Shown here piece after piece: positions 16,834 to 25,068 of a stretch of DNA of 50,574 nucleotides; position 1 is the stretch's first letter, and each line of letters starts with the position of its first letter. The stretch comes from Betaproteobacteria bacterium (GTDB taxonomy: Bacteria > Pseudomonadota > Gammaproteobacteria > Burkholderiales > Burkholderiaceae_E). The stretch covers positions 1 to 50,574 of the forward strand of contig VGHA01000013.1 of the NCBI GenBank assembly GCA_016868375.1, given 5' to 3'. The position numbers were made by a program, and so were the translations under genes. The notes beneath the pieces were generated by a model. The model was not told the DNA's origin, made no database searches, and saw only the letters and a list, made by a program, of their open reading frames with translations.

Positions 16834-17811
16834 TCAGTCGACCTTGGTGCCGGTAAGCAGAATCACCCGAGCCCATTTGTCCATTTCGGCTCGCACAAAG
16901 CTCGCAAACTCCTGCGGCGATGAACTGGTGGCTTCAACGCCGATATTGCTCATGGCTGTACGGTATCCAGGGTCGCGCGCGGCCTTCACCAGTTCCGCGT
17001 TGAGTCGCTCGACGATCGCGGCAGGTGTGCCAGCGGCCACGAACAGACCCGTCCAGCTGTCCACCTGGTAGCCGGGAACCCCAGCCTCGGAGAAGGTGGG
17101 CAACTCTGGCGCGGTAGCCCACCGGCGGCTTCCCGAGTTGGCAATTGCCCGCACTTTGCCGGTTTTGGCGAGCGTCATCGCGTTGGTGATGGTTTCGATC
17201 ATGACCGACACGTTGCCCGCCAGCAGATCGGCCGATGCGGCACCGCCCCCTTTGTACGGCACATGCAGCATGTCGATTTGCGCAGTGGTTTTGAGCAGTT
17301 CAGTGGCCAGATGCGAAATTGATCCATTGCCCGCCGACGCATAGCTGAGCTTGCCCGGATTGGCCTTGGCATAGCGGATCAAATCTTCGAGCGACTTGAT
17401 AGGCAGCGAAGCGTTCACGATGAGAACGCTTGGATTGAGCGCAAGAATGGAGACGGGTTGCAGGTCACGCACCGGATCAACCGGAAGGTTTTTGAACAGA
17501 ACCGGTGCAACGCTGTTGGTGCCGATTGTTCCGTAAAGCAGTGTGTGGCCATCGGCGGGCGACGACACCACGGCCTGCATCGCTGGCCCCCCACCGCCAC
17601 CCGGGCGGTTTTCCACCACCACCTGTGCCCCCAGCTGCTCGGCCAGCTGCTTACCCAGTCCGCGAGCCATGATGTCTGACGAGCCGCCCACTGCGAAGGG
17701 AACAATGATGCGTAGGGGTTTGGTTGGGTACGACTGCGCGTGCGCCGCCGGCCCGATTCCCGTGGCAATCACGGTGGCGGCGATCAAATTGAGGGCCGTT
17801 CTGCGACTCAT
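16834..17811 (-). CDS. Bug/TctC family binding protein
   Basis: A 325-residue periplasmic receptor. The signal peptide (MSRRTALNLIAATVIA..., cleavage after AHA-QS, residues 1-25) carries paired arginines. The mature start LRIIVPFAVGGSSDIMARG and VVVENRPGGGGG are typical Bug blocks. The ATG overlaps the stop of the upstream flavin monooxygenase gene by 4 bases. Operon order is marR - monooxygenase - bug, suggesting that the receptor binds the monooxygenase substrate or a related aromatic acid. Confidence 0.92.
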   Translation of the reverse strand: MSRRTALNLIAATVIATGIGPAAHAQSYPTKPLRIIVPFAVGGSSDIMARGLGKQLAEQLGAQVVVENRPGGGGGPAMQAVVSSPADGHTLLYGTIGTNSVAPVLFKNLPVDPVRDLQPVSILALNPSVLIVNASLPIKSLEDLIRYAKANPGKLSYASAGNGSISHLATELLKTTAQIDMLHVPYKGGGAASADLLAGNVSVMIETITNAMTLAKTGKVRAIANSGSRRWATAPELPTFSEAGVPGYQVDSWTGLFVAAGTPAAIVERLNAELVKAARDPGYRTAMSNIGVEATSSSPQEFASFVRAEMDKWARVILLTGTKVD

Positions 17812-18989
17812 GATGTTTTCCCTGTTGTCGTGTGATCACTAAAGCGTTCAAGCTGCGCGTAAAAATCGTCAACACGCTGCTGGGCAGTTGCGCGCATGGC
17901 GGTCAGAATCTTCGCATGCTCGCCGGGATCCGTCTGCGCACCACTCACGCCCACCTGGCGCGACACATCCTGAACGAAACGGCAGGCGGGTATGCGCAAT
18001 GCGCTGAAACGTTCAAGCGCTGACTCAACCGACGCCTCAGCCCCCAGCAAACGCCCCAGCACAACGGCGTCCTGTACCGCCATGGCACCGCCCTGCCCCA
18101 TGAACGGCGTGCTGGCATGCGCAGCATCGCCTATCAACAGAACGCGCCCCAGATGCCAGGGCCCGGGCATCAGTACTTCTTCGACCGCGGTGTACAAAAC
18201 CTCTGATTGGGGATTCAGCGAATCCAGAAACTGCGCGGCGGGGCCCTGAAACACGCTGAAACGCGACTGCATCAGCGCCGCCCAGTCGTCGCGTGCATAC
18301 CAGGCACCTTCCGGCTCTGGAACCGTTCCAAACAGGTAAAGCTGCTGCGACGAGATCGGCATGATGCCCAGGCGCAGTCCCGGCGCCATCATCATGATTT
18401 TGTCGACCAGATCAGGCGGTCGGTGATGGACGCTGCGCCATACGCCAAATCCGCTGTATCGCGGCTGCACCTGAGGCCAGAGCAGTTTCCGCACTTGAGA
18501 CCGGATGCCGTCTGCACCCAGCAACAGATCACAGCGTACTTCGCGGCCATCCGACAGCAGCGCCCGCGCCGAATCGGGCGCGTGCTCGATTCGCTCGACG
18601 GTGCAGCCCAGCGCGATCTCAATATCGAGTTGTTGCAGATGCGCCGACAGCACGCGGTGCATGTCTGCGCGCCGGATTCCGAGAATCGGAACCAGCCGAT
18701 GGCCTTCAAATCGCCCGGGATAGAAGGTCTCGAGTAACGGCGACCCATCGGCATTGAGGTAAACATTGCGACCATCGTCGATGGAAAACCCGGTGGCTAC
18801 CATGTCGTCCATGACACCGAGCGCCTTGAACTGCGCAAGACCATTGCTGTAGACAAAGATGCCCGAGCTTTGAAATTGCCAGGCGGTTTGTTTCTCCACC
18901 AGACTGACGGCCCAGCCGGCGCGTGCCAGCGCGATCGCAGCACAGCAGCCTGCAATGCCCGCGCCGACAATCAACACGTGTCGCTTCAA
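17808..18989 (-). CDS. FAD-dependent aromatic monooxygenase (salicylate hydroxylase-like)
   Basis: A 393-residue class A flavoprotein monooxygenase. FAD-binding GAGIAG at residues 9-14, the DG motif LLLGADGIRSQVR, and GDAAHASTPFMGQGG are all present. This resembles salicylate/6-hydroxynicotinate-type hydroxylases using NAD(P)H and oxygen. Coupled to the downstream Bug gene by a 4-base overlap and preceded by a MarR regulator 15 bases away. Ring hydroxylation of a carboxylated aromatic is likely; the exact substrate is unknown. Confidence 0.9.
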   Translation of the reverse strand: MKRHVLIVGAGIAGCCAAIALARAGWAVSLVEKQTAWQFQSSGIFVYSNGLAQFKALGVMDDMVATGFSIDDGRNVYLNADGSPLLETFYPGRFEGHRLVPILGIRRADMHRVLSAHLQQLDIEIALGCTVERIEHAPDSARALLSDGREVRCDLLLGADGIRSQVRKLLWPQVQPRYSGFGVWRSVHHRPPDLVDKIMMMAPGLRLGIMPISSQQLYLFGTVPEPEGAWYARDDWAALMQSRFSVFQGPAAQFLDSLNPQSEVLYTAVEEVLMPGPWHLGRVLLIGDAAHASTPFMGQGGAMAVQDAVVLGRLLGAEASVESALERFSALRIPACRFVQDVSRQVGVSGAQTDPGEHAKILTAMRATAQQRVDDFYAQLERFSDHTTTGKTS

Positions 18990-19004
18990 GCGCTCTGCTC
19001 CCAG

Positions 19005-19505
19005 TTACTCGGGCTCGATCTGCTCTGACAGCGAGTCGCGAACCTTCTTGAGAAGAATCTTCAGCAGCACCGCTTCAGCCTGCGTCAGGTCGCGCACCAT
19101 CAGGTCGTTAACGGTTTGGGCAACCTGCATCAGGGTGGTCTCAATGGCCCGGCCCTCGGGCGTGAGATGAATTCGCACCTTGCGGCGATCGACGTCATCG
19201 CGTGTACGGGTAACGAGTCCATCGCCCTCAAGCGCCCTGACCATTTCCAGCACCGAGGTTTCCATCAAGCCCAGCCGCTGCGCAAGCTCGCGATGCGTGA
19301 TGCCTTCGCGCTCCCACAAGGCCCTCAGCACAAACCATCCACCCCGCCGAATGCCGTGCTCGGCAATACGCGCAAACAGCACCCGCTTCGATGCGCGTTC
19401 GGCCTCTGCAATGAGAAAGCCCAGGCTCTCGTCGAGTCGGGCGCCCACGTGGCGGCTGCGAGATTTTCCAGCCTTTGACGGCACGCGCCCTGCTGATAAA
19501 TTCAT
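19005..19505 (-). CDS. MarR family transcriptional regulator
   Basis: A 166-residue winged-helix regulator. The HTH is ITHRELAQRLGLMETSVLEMVRALE followed by the wing GLVTRTRDDVDRRKVRIHL, with the family aspartate-arginine. The first 25 residues are a basic extension (RVPSKAGKSRSRHVG). It heads the operon with the flavin monooxygenase and Bug receptor and is divergent from the TauD-like gene at 19615, so probably regulates one or both from the 109-base shared region in response to a phenolic ligand. Confidence 0.92.
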   Translation of the reverse strand: MNLSAGRVPSKAGKSRSRHVGARLDESLGFLIAEAERASKRVLFARIAEHGIRRGGWFVLRALWEREGITHRELAQRLGLMETSVLEMVRALEGDGLVTRTRDDVDRRKVRIHLTPEGRAIETTLMQVAQTVNDLMVRDLTQAEAVLLKILLKKVRDSLSEQIEPE

Positions 19506-19614
19506 AGGAACCCATGCATAACATTAAGCGGCGCAGCTTGTTTTTCTAACGAAGTATAGTTGCGGAACTTAAAAATAACACCTAGGATCCAAAGCAATTT
19601 CTGGAGATCGCGGA

Positions 19615-20484
19615 ATGTTTACCAGCACAGTCGGCGCGCCAATCGCGGCCCGCACCCCTGACCAGCCCGCCCGCCGTTACACCAGCATCACGGTCACGCC
19701 CGCGTCGCCGCACATCGGCGCTGAAATCACCGACATTGACCTAACCAGCGATCTTTCGCCGCAGCAGATCGCCGAGGTGAAAGACGCGTTCGTCCAATAC
19801 CAGGTGCTGTTTTTCCGGGAGCAGAAAATAAGCTTTGATGACCACATCCGTTTCGCAAGCCTGTTCGGAACGCTGGGTCGGCATGTTGGCGCGCAAACCA
19901 TCAGCAAGCCCACCGATCATCCCCTGGTGCGCAAGTTCCACTACGACGAAAACTCGCAGCGCATCTCGGGTGAAAGCTGGCACAGCGACCAGTCGTGCGC
20001 GCCGATTCCGCCGCTTGGCAGCATGCTCTATAACCATACCGTGCCGCCCGACGGCGGTGGCGACACCCTGTTTGCCAGCACCTACGCCGCTTACGATGCG
20101 CTATCCGACCGCATGAAAACATTTCTGTCGGGGCTCACTGCCACGCACGACGGCGCCCGTGTGTTCGGGCCTGGAACACCAAAGTCCTCGCATCCCATCA
20201 TCATTCGCCACCCTGAAAGCGGGCGGCGCGGCATCTTCGTCAATTGGGACTTCACCAGCCACATCAATGAACTCCCCCGCAGCGAAAGCGACGCAATCCT
20301 GAAATTTCTCTTTCGGCATATCGGCCGTGACGAATGGGCATGCCGCTTTCGGTGGCGCCCGCACTCGATCGCGTTCTGGGATAACCGCTGCGCGCAACAC
20401 AAAGCGCTCTGGGACTACTGGCCCAACGTGCGCTCAGGGTTTCGGGTGCAGATAGAGGGCAGCGCGCCCCCTATTGCTGGATAA
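19615..20484 (+). CDS. TauD/TfdA family Fe(II)/2-oxoglutarate dioxygenase
   Basis: A 289-residue 2-oxoglutarate-dependent dioxygenase. The iron-binding HxD is WHSDQSCAP, the distal His is in DNRCAQHKALWDY, and the 2OG arginine lies in VRSGFRVQIEG. The N-terminal block HIGAEITDIDLTSDLSPQQ is typical of TauD/TfdA. GGAGA precedes the ATG. It hydroxylates a sulfonate, aryloxyalkanoate or similar substrate, often cleaving it. Divergent from marR, hence probably inducible. Confidence 0.9.
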   Translation: MFTSTVGAPIAARTPDQPARRYTSITVTPASPHIGAEITDIDLTSDLSPQQIAEVKDAFVQYQVLFFREQKISFDDHIRFASLFGTLGRHVGAQTISKPTDHPLVRKFHYDENSQRISGESWHSDQSCAPIPPLGSMLYNHTVPPDGGGDTLFASTYAAYDALSDRMKTFLSGLTATHDGARVFGPGTPKSSHPIIIRHPESGRRGIFVNWDFTSHINELPRSESDAILKFLFRHIGRDEWACRFRWRPHSIAFWDNRCAQHKALWDYWPNVRSGFRVQIEGSAPPIAG

Positions 20485-20562
20485 GCCGCGCGAAGCTTCA
20501 CCGCTGCGCAAGCAACTCAGGCAGATGAGCCATTGCCGGTACGCCCATCATCGGCCAGGCGC

Positions 20563-21534
20563 TTACTTGCCCTGAAGGCCGGTCGCTTTGATCAGATCGG
20601 CAACGCGCGCCGCATCTTTCTCGAGCAGGCGGCGGAAACCATCGGGGCCGCGATCGGCTGCGGACGGAATCTCGGATGCAAACTGCTTCTCGACACGGTC
20701 GACGTATTCGGGGCTGTCCATGACCTGTGACACGGCTGCGGCAAGGCGCTCGAGCGCAGCACGGGGCGTGCCTTTGGGCGCAACCAACCCATTCCAGATC
20801 CGCAGATCAAACTGGGGCAGTCCGGCTTCGGCGAAGGTGGGTACGTCGGGCATTCTTGCCACGCGCTGCGGCGCTGAGACTGCAATGGCGCGGGCCCGTT
20901 TGTCGGCGTGCAGCGGCATCAGCGTGACGGTCTGGTCGATGATGCCTTCAATCGTTCCGGCGATGACATCGATCAGCGCCGGCCCGGTGCCCCGATACTG
21001 AACCAGCGTTCCCTCAACCTTGGCAAGGCTCAGAAAATGCGCCTGTGCCAGATGCGCGGTGGTGCCCGGCCCACCCGACCCCAGGTTGATCTTGCCCGGG
21101 TTCTGACGCATGTGCGCGAGCATGGACTTGAGATCGGTGAAACCGCTGGCATTGCTCACCGCCAGCACCATGGGCACCGTGGCAACCGACGCAACCGGCG
21201 CCAGGTCATTCAATGGGTCAAAACCGCCCTGCGGATGCAGATGCGGAATGACCAGCAGGCCCATGTTGCTGAAGTTGAGCGTATGACCATCCGGCTCGGA
21301 GCGCTTCAGACGCTGAAACCCAACCAACCCTCCCGCCCCCGCAAGGTTTTCAACCACAACGGGTTGCTTGAGGATTGGCGAAATGCCCTGTGCGATCTGG
21401 CGCGCCAGAGCGTCAAGTGTGCCGCCGGGGGCAACGCCCACAATGATTGTGATCTGGCGGGTAGGAAAGGTTTGGGCGGCCGACAAACCGGGCAACATCG
21501 CGACCAGCAAAGCCGCAAGCAGTGTTCGAATCAC
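20563..21534 (-). CDS. Bug/TctC family binding protein
   Basis: A 323-residue periplasmic receptor starting at a GTG with AGGGAGA upstream. A clean signal peptide (residues 1-20, LPGLSAAQ) precedes ITIIVGVAPGGTLDALAR and VVVENLAGAGG. It lies 55 bases downstream of the phytanoyl-CoA-type dioxygenase gene on the same strand and may be co-transcribed with it. No TctAB partner nearby. Confidence 0.92.
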   Translation of the reverse strand: MIRTLLAALLVAMLPGLSAAQTFPTRQITIIVGVAPGGTLDALARQIAQGISPILKQPVVVENLAGAGGLVGFQRLKRSEPDGHTLNFSNMGLLVIPHLHPQGGFDPLNDLAPVASVATVPMVLAVSNASGFTDLKSMLAHMRQNPGKINLGSGGPGTTAHLAQAHFLSLAKVEGTLVQYRGTGPALIDVIAGTIEGIIDQTVTLMPLHADKRARAIAVSAPQRVARMPDVPTFAEAGLPQFDLRIWNGLVAPKGTPRAALERLAAAVSQVMDSPEYVDRVEKQFASEIPSAADRGPDGFRRLLEKDAARVADLIKATGLQGK

Positions 21535-21589
21535 GCGTGTCTCCCTAAGGGGTTCTTATCATGGGCGGCATCGTAGCCGCTGCCAGGGA

Positions 21590-22411
21590 TTAGGCGTTGA
21601 CAGATTTCGGAATCAGCTCGGCGCGTGCAGCATGCCAACGCGCCATGGCTTGTCGGTGCACTTCAACCGCAATCGGGTCAAAGTCGGCCCGAGGAGCCGG
21701 ATCGAGATCAAAGTGCCCGTAGCGGTCTTCACCGCGCACCAGCGTCGCCGAGAGCCGCTGCCGCGCAGAGCACCGGCAGCGCGTAGGAATGTAGCTGATG
21801 CCAAGGCCTATTCGTCGATCATTGGACCTGTTCAGCATTGAGTGATGGAACAGGTGCGTGTGATGCAGCGAAAACTCACCGGGTTGCAACAGCAGCAGAT
21901 CGACGGCTTCCGTGTCGTCAACTGCAATGGTCTGCCCGGCGGCAAACAGGTTATCGACGCGTTTGAGCTGATCGTGCGGCACCTGGCCACGGTGATGGCT
22001 GCCCGGCACCACCTGGACGCAGCCGCTCTCGGTACTGCTGGGCGATAGCGCAACCCAGGCCGTGATGTGATCAGCCGGGCTGAGACCAAAGTAGGTGGAG
22101 TCCTGATGCCAGCTGACGAACGCGTCGGTATGGGGCTCCTTGATCCAGAGCGTTAAGTGGTAGACGAGAATGTCAGGGCCGATGAGGTCTTCAACCGCAT
22201 CAAGAATGCGCGGATCACGAACGATGTCATCGACCCACTTGAGGTACAGATACATCTTGCGCCGCTGATCGGGCTCGAGGCGATGCGCGCGCTCGCCGCC
22301 TTCAAGGAGCACGCGGTACCGCTGGGCCTGCACAGAGTCAAATGCACGCAGGGGGCTGAGATATCCCTGGCCCTGATAAAACCGGACCTGCTCGACGGTA
22401 AGCTGCTTCAT
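21590..22411 (-). CDS. Phytanoyl-CoA dioxygenase family protein
   Basis: A 273-residue PhyH-type Fe(II)/2-oxoglutarate oxygenase. The iron ligands appear in SWHQDSTYFG (HxD) and in FSLHHTHLFHHSMLNRS (distal His), with the 2OG-binding arginine in RRIGLGISY. It probably hydroxylates a small hydrophobic or carboxylated metabolite; bacterial members include EctD and many of unknown role. Divergent from the SDR that begins the F420 block, with only 41 bases between them. Followed by a Bug receptor gene. Confidence 0.88.
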   Translation of the reverse strand: MKQLTVEQVRFYQGQGYLSPLRAFDSVQAQRYRVLLEGGERAHRLEPDQRRKMYLYLKWVDDIVRDPRILDAVEDLIGPDILVYHLTLWIKEPHTDAFVSWHQDSTYFGLSPADHITAWVALSPSSTESGCVQVVPGSHHRGQVPHDQLKRVDNLFAAGQTIAVDDTEAVDLLLLQPGEFSLHHTHLFHHSMLNRSNDRRIGLGISYIPTRCRCSARQRLSATLVRGEDRYGHFDLDPAPRADFDPIAVEVHRQAMARWHAARAELIPKSVNA

Positions 22412-22440
22412 GGTGCGCTGGCGTTGACTTTGCCCGCTTT

Positions 22441-22452
22441 TATAATACTTCG
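22441..22452 (+). promoter_or_regulatory. Consensus -10 box giving a probable leaderless start
   Basis: A perfect TATAAT (22441-22446) lies 6 bases before the ATG at 22453, so transcription would begin at or next to the A of the start codon. No Shine-Dalgarno sequence precedes this ATG. TTGACT at 22424-22429 is too close (11-base spacer) to be a normal -35. Confidence 0.4.
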
Positions 22453-23208
22453 ATGACAGATTCCAAAACGCTCGATCAGCGCGTGGTCCTGGTAACTGGT
22501 GCCGCAGGCGACCTGGGCTTCGCCATTGTAATGCGATGCCGCGCTGCGGGCGCGAAGGTTGCGGTGCTCGATCATGCGGGCAACACGCTGCGCGCTCGAT
22601 ACCCCGACAACATCGATGTGCTCCGAATTGAGTGTGACATCTCGGATCGCGAGCAGAGCCGTATGGCGGTCGAGCGCACCGTTGCCCACTTCGGCATGCT
22701 CAATGCGCTGGTAAACAATGCTGCCGTATCCACGCAGCGACGTCGTGTGGCCGATATTCCCCTTGACGACTGGGACCGCGCCATCGGCGTCAACCTGACC
22801 GGCTCGTGGCTGATGTCCCGCTGGGCCATCCCGCATCTGATCGCTGCCGGAGGTGGCGTCATTCTGAACATCGCATCGCAGCTGGGTCACGTCACGGCCC
22901 GAGCCGGCGCAGCCTACAGCGCAAGCAAAGCCGCCTTGCACTCGCTCACCCGAACTATCGCAGTCGACTATGCGAGCGACAACATTCGCGCGGTCAGTCT
23001 TTCCCCGGGTGCGGTCATGACCAGCCGGCTCACCGACCGATATGGAAATGAGGAAGCGGTCAACGCCGTACTGGCTCCGCTGCACCCCCTGGGGCGCATC
23101 GGACGTCCTCATGAAATCGCGGAAGCCGCGCTGTTTCTATTAAGCGATGGCGCCTCATTCATCACCGGCTCGGATTTGCTCGCGGACGGCGGATACACGG
23201 CCGTATAG
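22453..23208 (+). CDS. SDR family oxidoreductase
   Basis: A 251-residue classical SDR: TGAAGDLG cofactor motif, NNAA, serine in NIASQLG, catalytic YSASK and C-terminal GSDLLADGGYTAV. It resembles the first SDR of the window. It probably starts from a leaderless transcript. The stop is 12 bases before the Fgd-like gene, so it is likely the first gene of the F420 operon. Whether it works with F420 enzymes or belongs to a linked catabolic step is unknown; SDRs normally use NAD(P)H. Confidence 0.9.
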   Translation: MTDSKTLDQRVVLVTGAAGDLGFAIVMRCRAAGAKVAVLDHAGNTLRARYPDNIDVLRIECDISDREQSRMAVERTVAHFGMLNALVNNAAVSTQRRRVADIPLDDWDRAIGVNLTGSWLMSRWAIPHLIAAGGGVILNIASQLGHVTARAGAAYSASKAALHSLTRTIAVDYASDNIRAVSLSPGAVMTSRLTDRYGNEEAVNAVLAPLHPLGRIGRPHEIAEAALFLLSDGASFITGSDLLADGGYTAV

Positions 23209-23220
23209 ATCGGAGTCGTC

Positions 23221-24225
23221 ATGCTCAGAATTGGTTACAAAGCCTCGGCCGAACAATTCACGCCGAATCAGCTTCTTGAGTTCACCTGCCTCGCAGAAGA
23301 CCTGGGGTTTGATTCGGTGTTCATCAGCGACCATTTTCAACCCTGGCGACACACGGGCGGGCATGCGCCCTACTCGTTTGCCTGGATGGGCGCGGCAGGC
23401 GCACGCACTCGCCGTATCGTCATCGGCACCAGCGTCGTAACCCCCACGTTTCGTTACCATCCCGCCATCGTCGCGCAGGCAATCGGCACATTGGGTGCCA
23501 TGTTCCCCGGGCGGGTCATTCTTGGTGTTGGCACCGGCGAATCCTTGAATGAAGTCCCTGCCATCGGCATCAAGTGGCCGGTATTCAAAGAGCGCTTTGG
23601 ACGTTTGCGCGAAGCAGTCGGGTTGATGCGCAAACTTTGGACTGAGGAGCTGGTGAGCTTCGAAGGTGAATACTTTCGAACTGAACGCGCCACCATCTAT
23701 GATCGGCCCGATCAGCCGGTACCCATCTACATCGCCGCGGCCGGGCCAAGCGCCGCAACGCTCGCAGGCGAAATCGGCGACGGATTCATCTGTACCAGCG
23801 GCAAAGCGCCAGAGCTCTATCGGGAAACCCTGCTACCTAATGTGTCCTCAGGCCTGCAGGCCTCCCAGCGCGCACCGGACGCAATCGACCGGATGATCGA
23901 GGTCAAGGTGTCATTTGATACCGACCTCGCTCGTGCGCGCGAAGACACGCGGTTCTGGGCGGCACTGGCGTTATCCCCGGAAGAAAAAATGAGCACCGAC
24001 AATCCGGTGGAAATGGAAAAGCTCGCAGACGCCCTGCCCCTGGAGCGCACGGTCAAGCGGTGGATCGTTTCAACCGATCCCGACGAACAGGTGGAAAGAA
24101 TCCGCCCCTATGTCCAGCTGGGTTTTCGCCATCTGGTGTTTCACGCGCCTGGTCCCGATCAGGCCCGATTTTTACGGCTGTACGCTGAGCAGGTGCTTCC
24201 AAGGCTTCGGGCCGAGTTCGGCTGA
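23221..24225 (+). CDS. fgd: F420-dependent glucose-6-phosphate dehydrogenase (Fgd-type LLM enzyme)
   Basis: A 334-residue luciferase-like F420 enzyme very close to mycobacterial Fgd1. SDHFQPWRHTGGHAP carries D37, H38 and W42 (equivalent to Asp39, His40, Trp44). GVGTGESLNE carries E107 (Glu109). DGFICTSGK carries T192 and K195, and K256 and R280 match the phosphate-binding Lys259 and Arg283. All known catalytic and sugar-phosphate contacts are therefore kept. It would oxidise glucose-6-phosphate and reduce F420 to F420H2. It is followed 7 bases later by cofE, so cofactor reduction and synthesis are in one operon. Related F420 dehydrogenases with other sugars or alcohols are the main alternative. 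Confidence 0.88.
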   Translation: MLRIGYKASAEQFTPNQLLEFTCLAEDLGFDSVFISDHFQPWRHTGGHAPYSFAWMGAAGARTRRIVIGTSVVTPTFRYHPAIVAQAIGTLGAMFPGRVILGVGTGESLNEVPAIGIKWPVFKERFGRLREAVGLMRKLWTEELVSFEGEYFRTERATIYDRPDQPVPIYIAAAGPSAATLAGEIGDGFICTSGKAPELYRETLLPNVSSGLQASQRAPDAIDRMIEVKVSFDTDLARAREDTRFWAALALSPEEKMSTDNPVEMEKLADALPLERTVKRWIVSTDPDEQVERIRPYVQLGFRHLVFHAPGPDQARFLRLYAEQVLPRLRAEFG

Positions 24226-24232
24226 GTTGAGC

Positions 24233-25024
24233 ATGGTCCCTGCAGGTCGGGCACAAGCACCACGCCAGATGACACTGACAGCCCTGCCCGGGCTGCCGGC
24301 CGTCCGGGCAGGCGATGACCTCGCCAGCCTGATCGTCCAGGCCGTGCAACGCATGCCTTGCGCGGTCTCAGCAGGCGATGTGTTCGTGATCGCGCAGAAG
24401 ATCGTTTCGAAAGCAGAGAATCGCTGGGTACGGCTTGACGATGTGCAAGCTTCAGCGCGGGCGCACGATCTCGCGAAACGCTCCGGCAAGGATCCCCGCG
24501 TCGTCGAATTGATCTTGTCTGAATCGACAGCGGTGGTGCGCTGCGTACCCGGTGTCATCATCGTCGAGCACCGACTCGGGCTGGTCATGGCCAACGCGGG
24601 CATTGACGCATCGAATGTCGATGAACCAGAAGATCAGGAGGCCGTGCTGCTGCTGCCAGTCAACCCCGACCAGAGCGCGGCTGCGCTCAAGCAAGCGCTT
24701 GAGCAACGCTTTGGCTGTGCCCTGGGCATCATCATCAACGATAGTTTTGGGCGCGCCTGGCGACTCGGAACGATCGGCACAGCGATTGGCGTGGCAGGGT
24801 TGCCAGGACTTGAAGATTTGCGCGGTCAACCAGACCGCACCGGCCGAATGCTTCGCCATAGTGAAGTGGCTCTGGCCGATGAGTTGGCGGCAGCGGCATC
24901 GCTGCTGATGGGGCAGGCAGCAGAAGGGTTACCCGTCGTTCACGCCACCGGCCTTCCGTTTGCGCTTCGCGAAGGGTCTGCGCAGGAACTGATCCGACCC
25001 GTCAGGGCCGATCTCTTCCGATAA
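24233..25024 (+). CDS. cofE: Coenzyme F420-0:L-glutamate ligase CofE
   Basis: A 263-residue GTP-dependent ligase that adds glutamates to F420-0. Recognised by LTALPGLPAVRAGDDLA at the start, DVFVIAQKIVSKAENR, and the block IIINDSFGRAWRLGTIGTAI. The C-terminal nitroreductase-like domain of actinobacterial FbiB (dehydro-F420 reductase) is absent; the protein ends at the ligase domain as in archaeal CofE. The ATG at 24233 is used; the one at 24269 is also plausible because neither has a strong SD. Lies between fgd and the FO synthase. Confidence 0.92.
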   Translation: MVPAGRAQAPRQMTLTALPGLPAVRAGDDLASLIVQAVQRMPCAVSAGDVFVIAQKIVSKAENRWVRLDDVQASARAHDLAKRSGKDPRVVELILSESTAVVRCVPGVIIVEHRLGLVMANAGIDASNVDEPEDQEAVLLLPVNPDQSAAALKQALEQRFGCALGIIINDSFGRAWRLGTIGTAIGVAGLPGLEDLRGQPDRTGRMLRHSEVALADELAAAASLLMGQAAEGLPVVHATGLPFALREGSAQELIRPVRADLFR

Positions 25025-25047
25025 CCTAAGCAGCAATCAACCGATCC

Positions 25048-25059
25048 GTTTTTAAAAAC
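25048..25059. repeat. 12-bp AT-rich palindrome before the FO synthase gene
   Basis: GTTTTTAAAAAC is a perfect palindrome 9 bases before the ATG of the FO synthase, in the only sizeable gap (44 bases) of the F420 operon. Could be an operator or an unstructured translation-initiation region; the ATG has no visible SD. Confidence 0.3.
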
Positions 25060-25068
25060 CCCACCCCA

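Noticed and set aside
23221..24225. Bacterial luciferase-type FMN monooxygenase
   Set aside because: The chain matches Fgd over its whole length and sits in an F420 operon, so F420 is the better cofactor.
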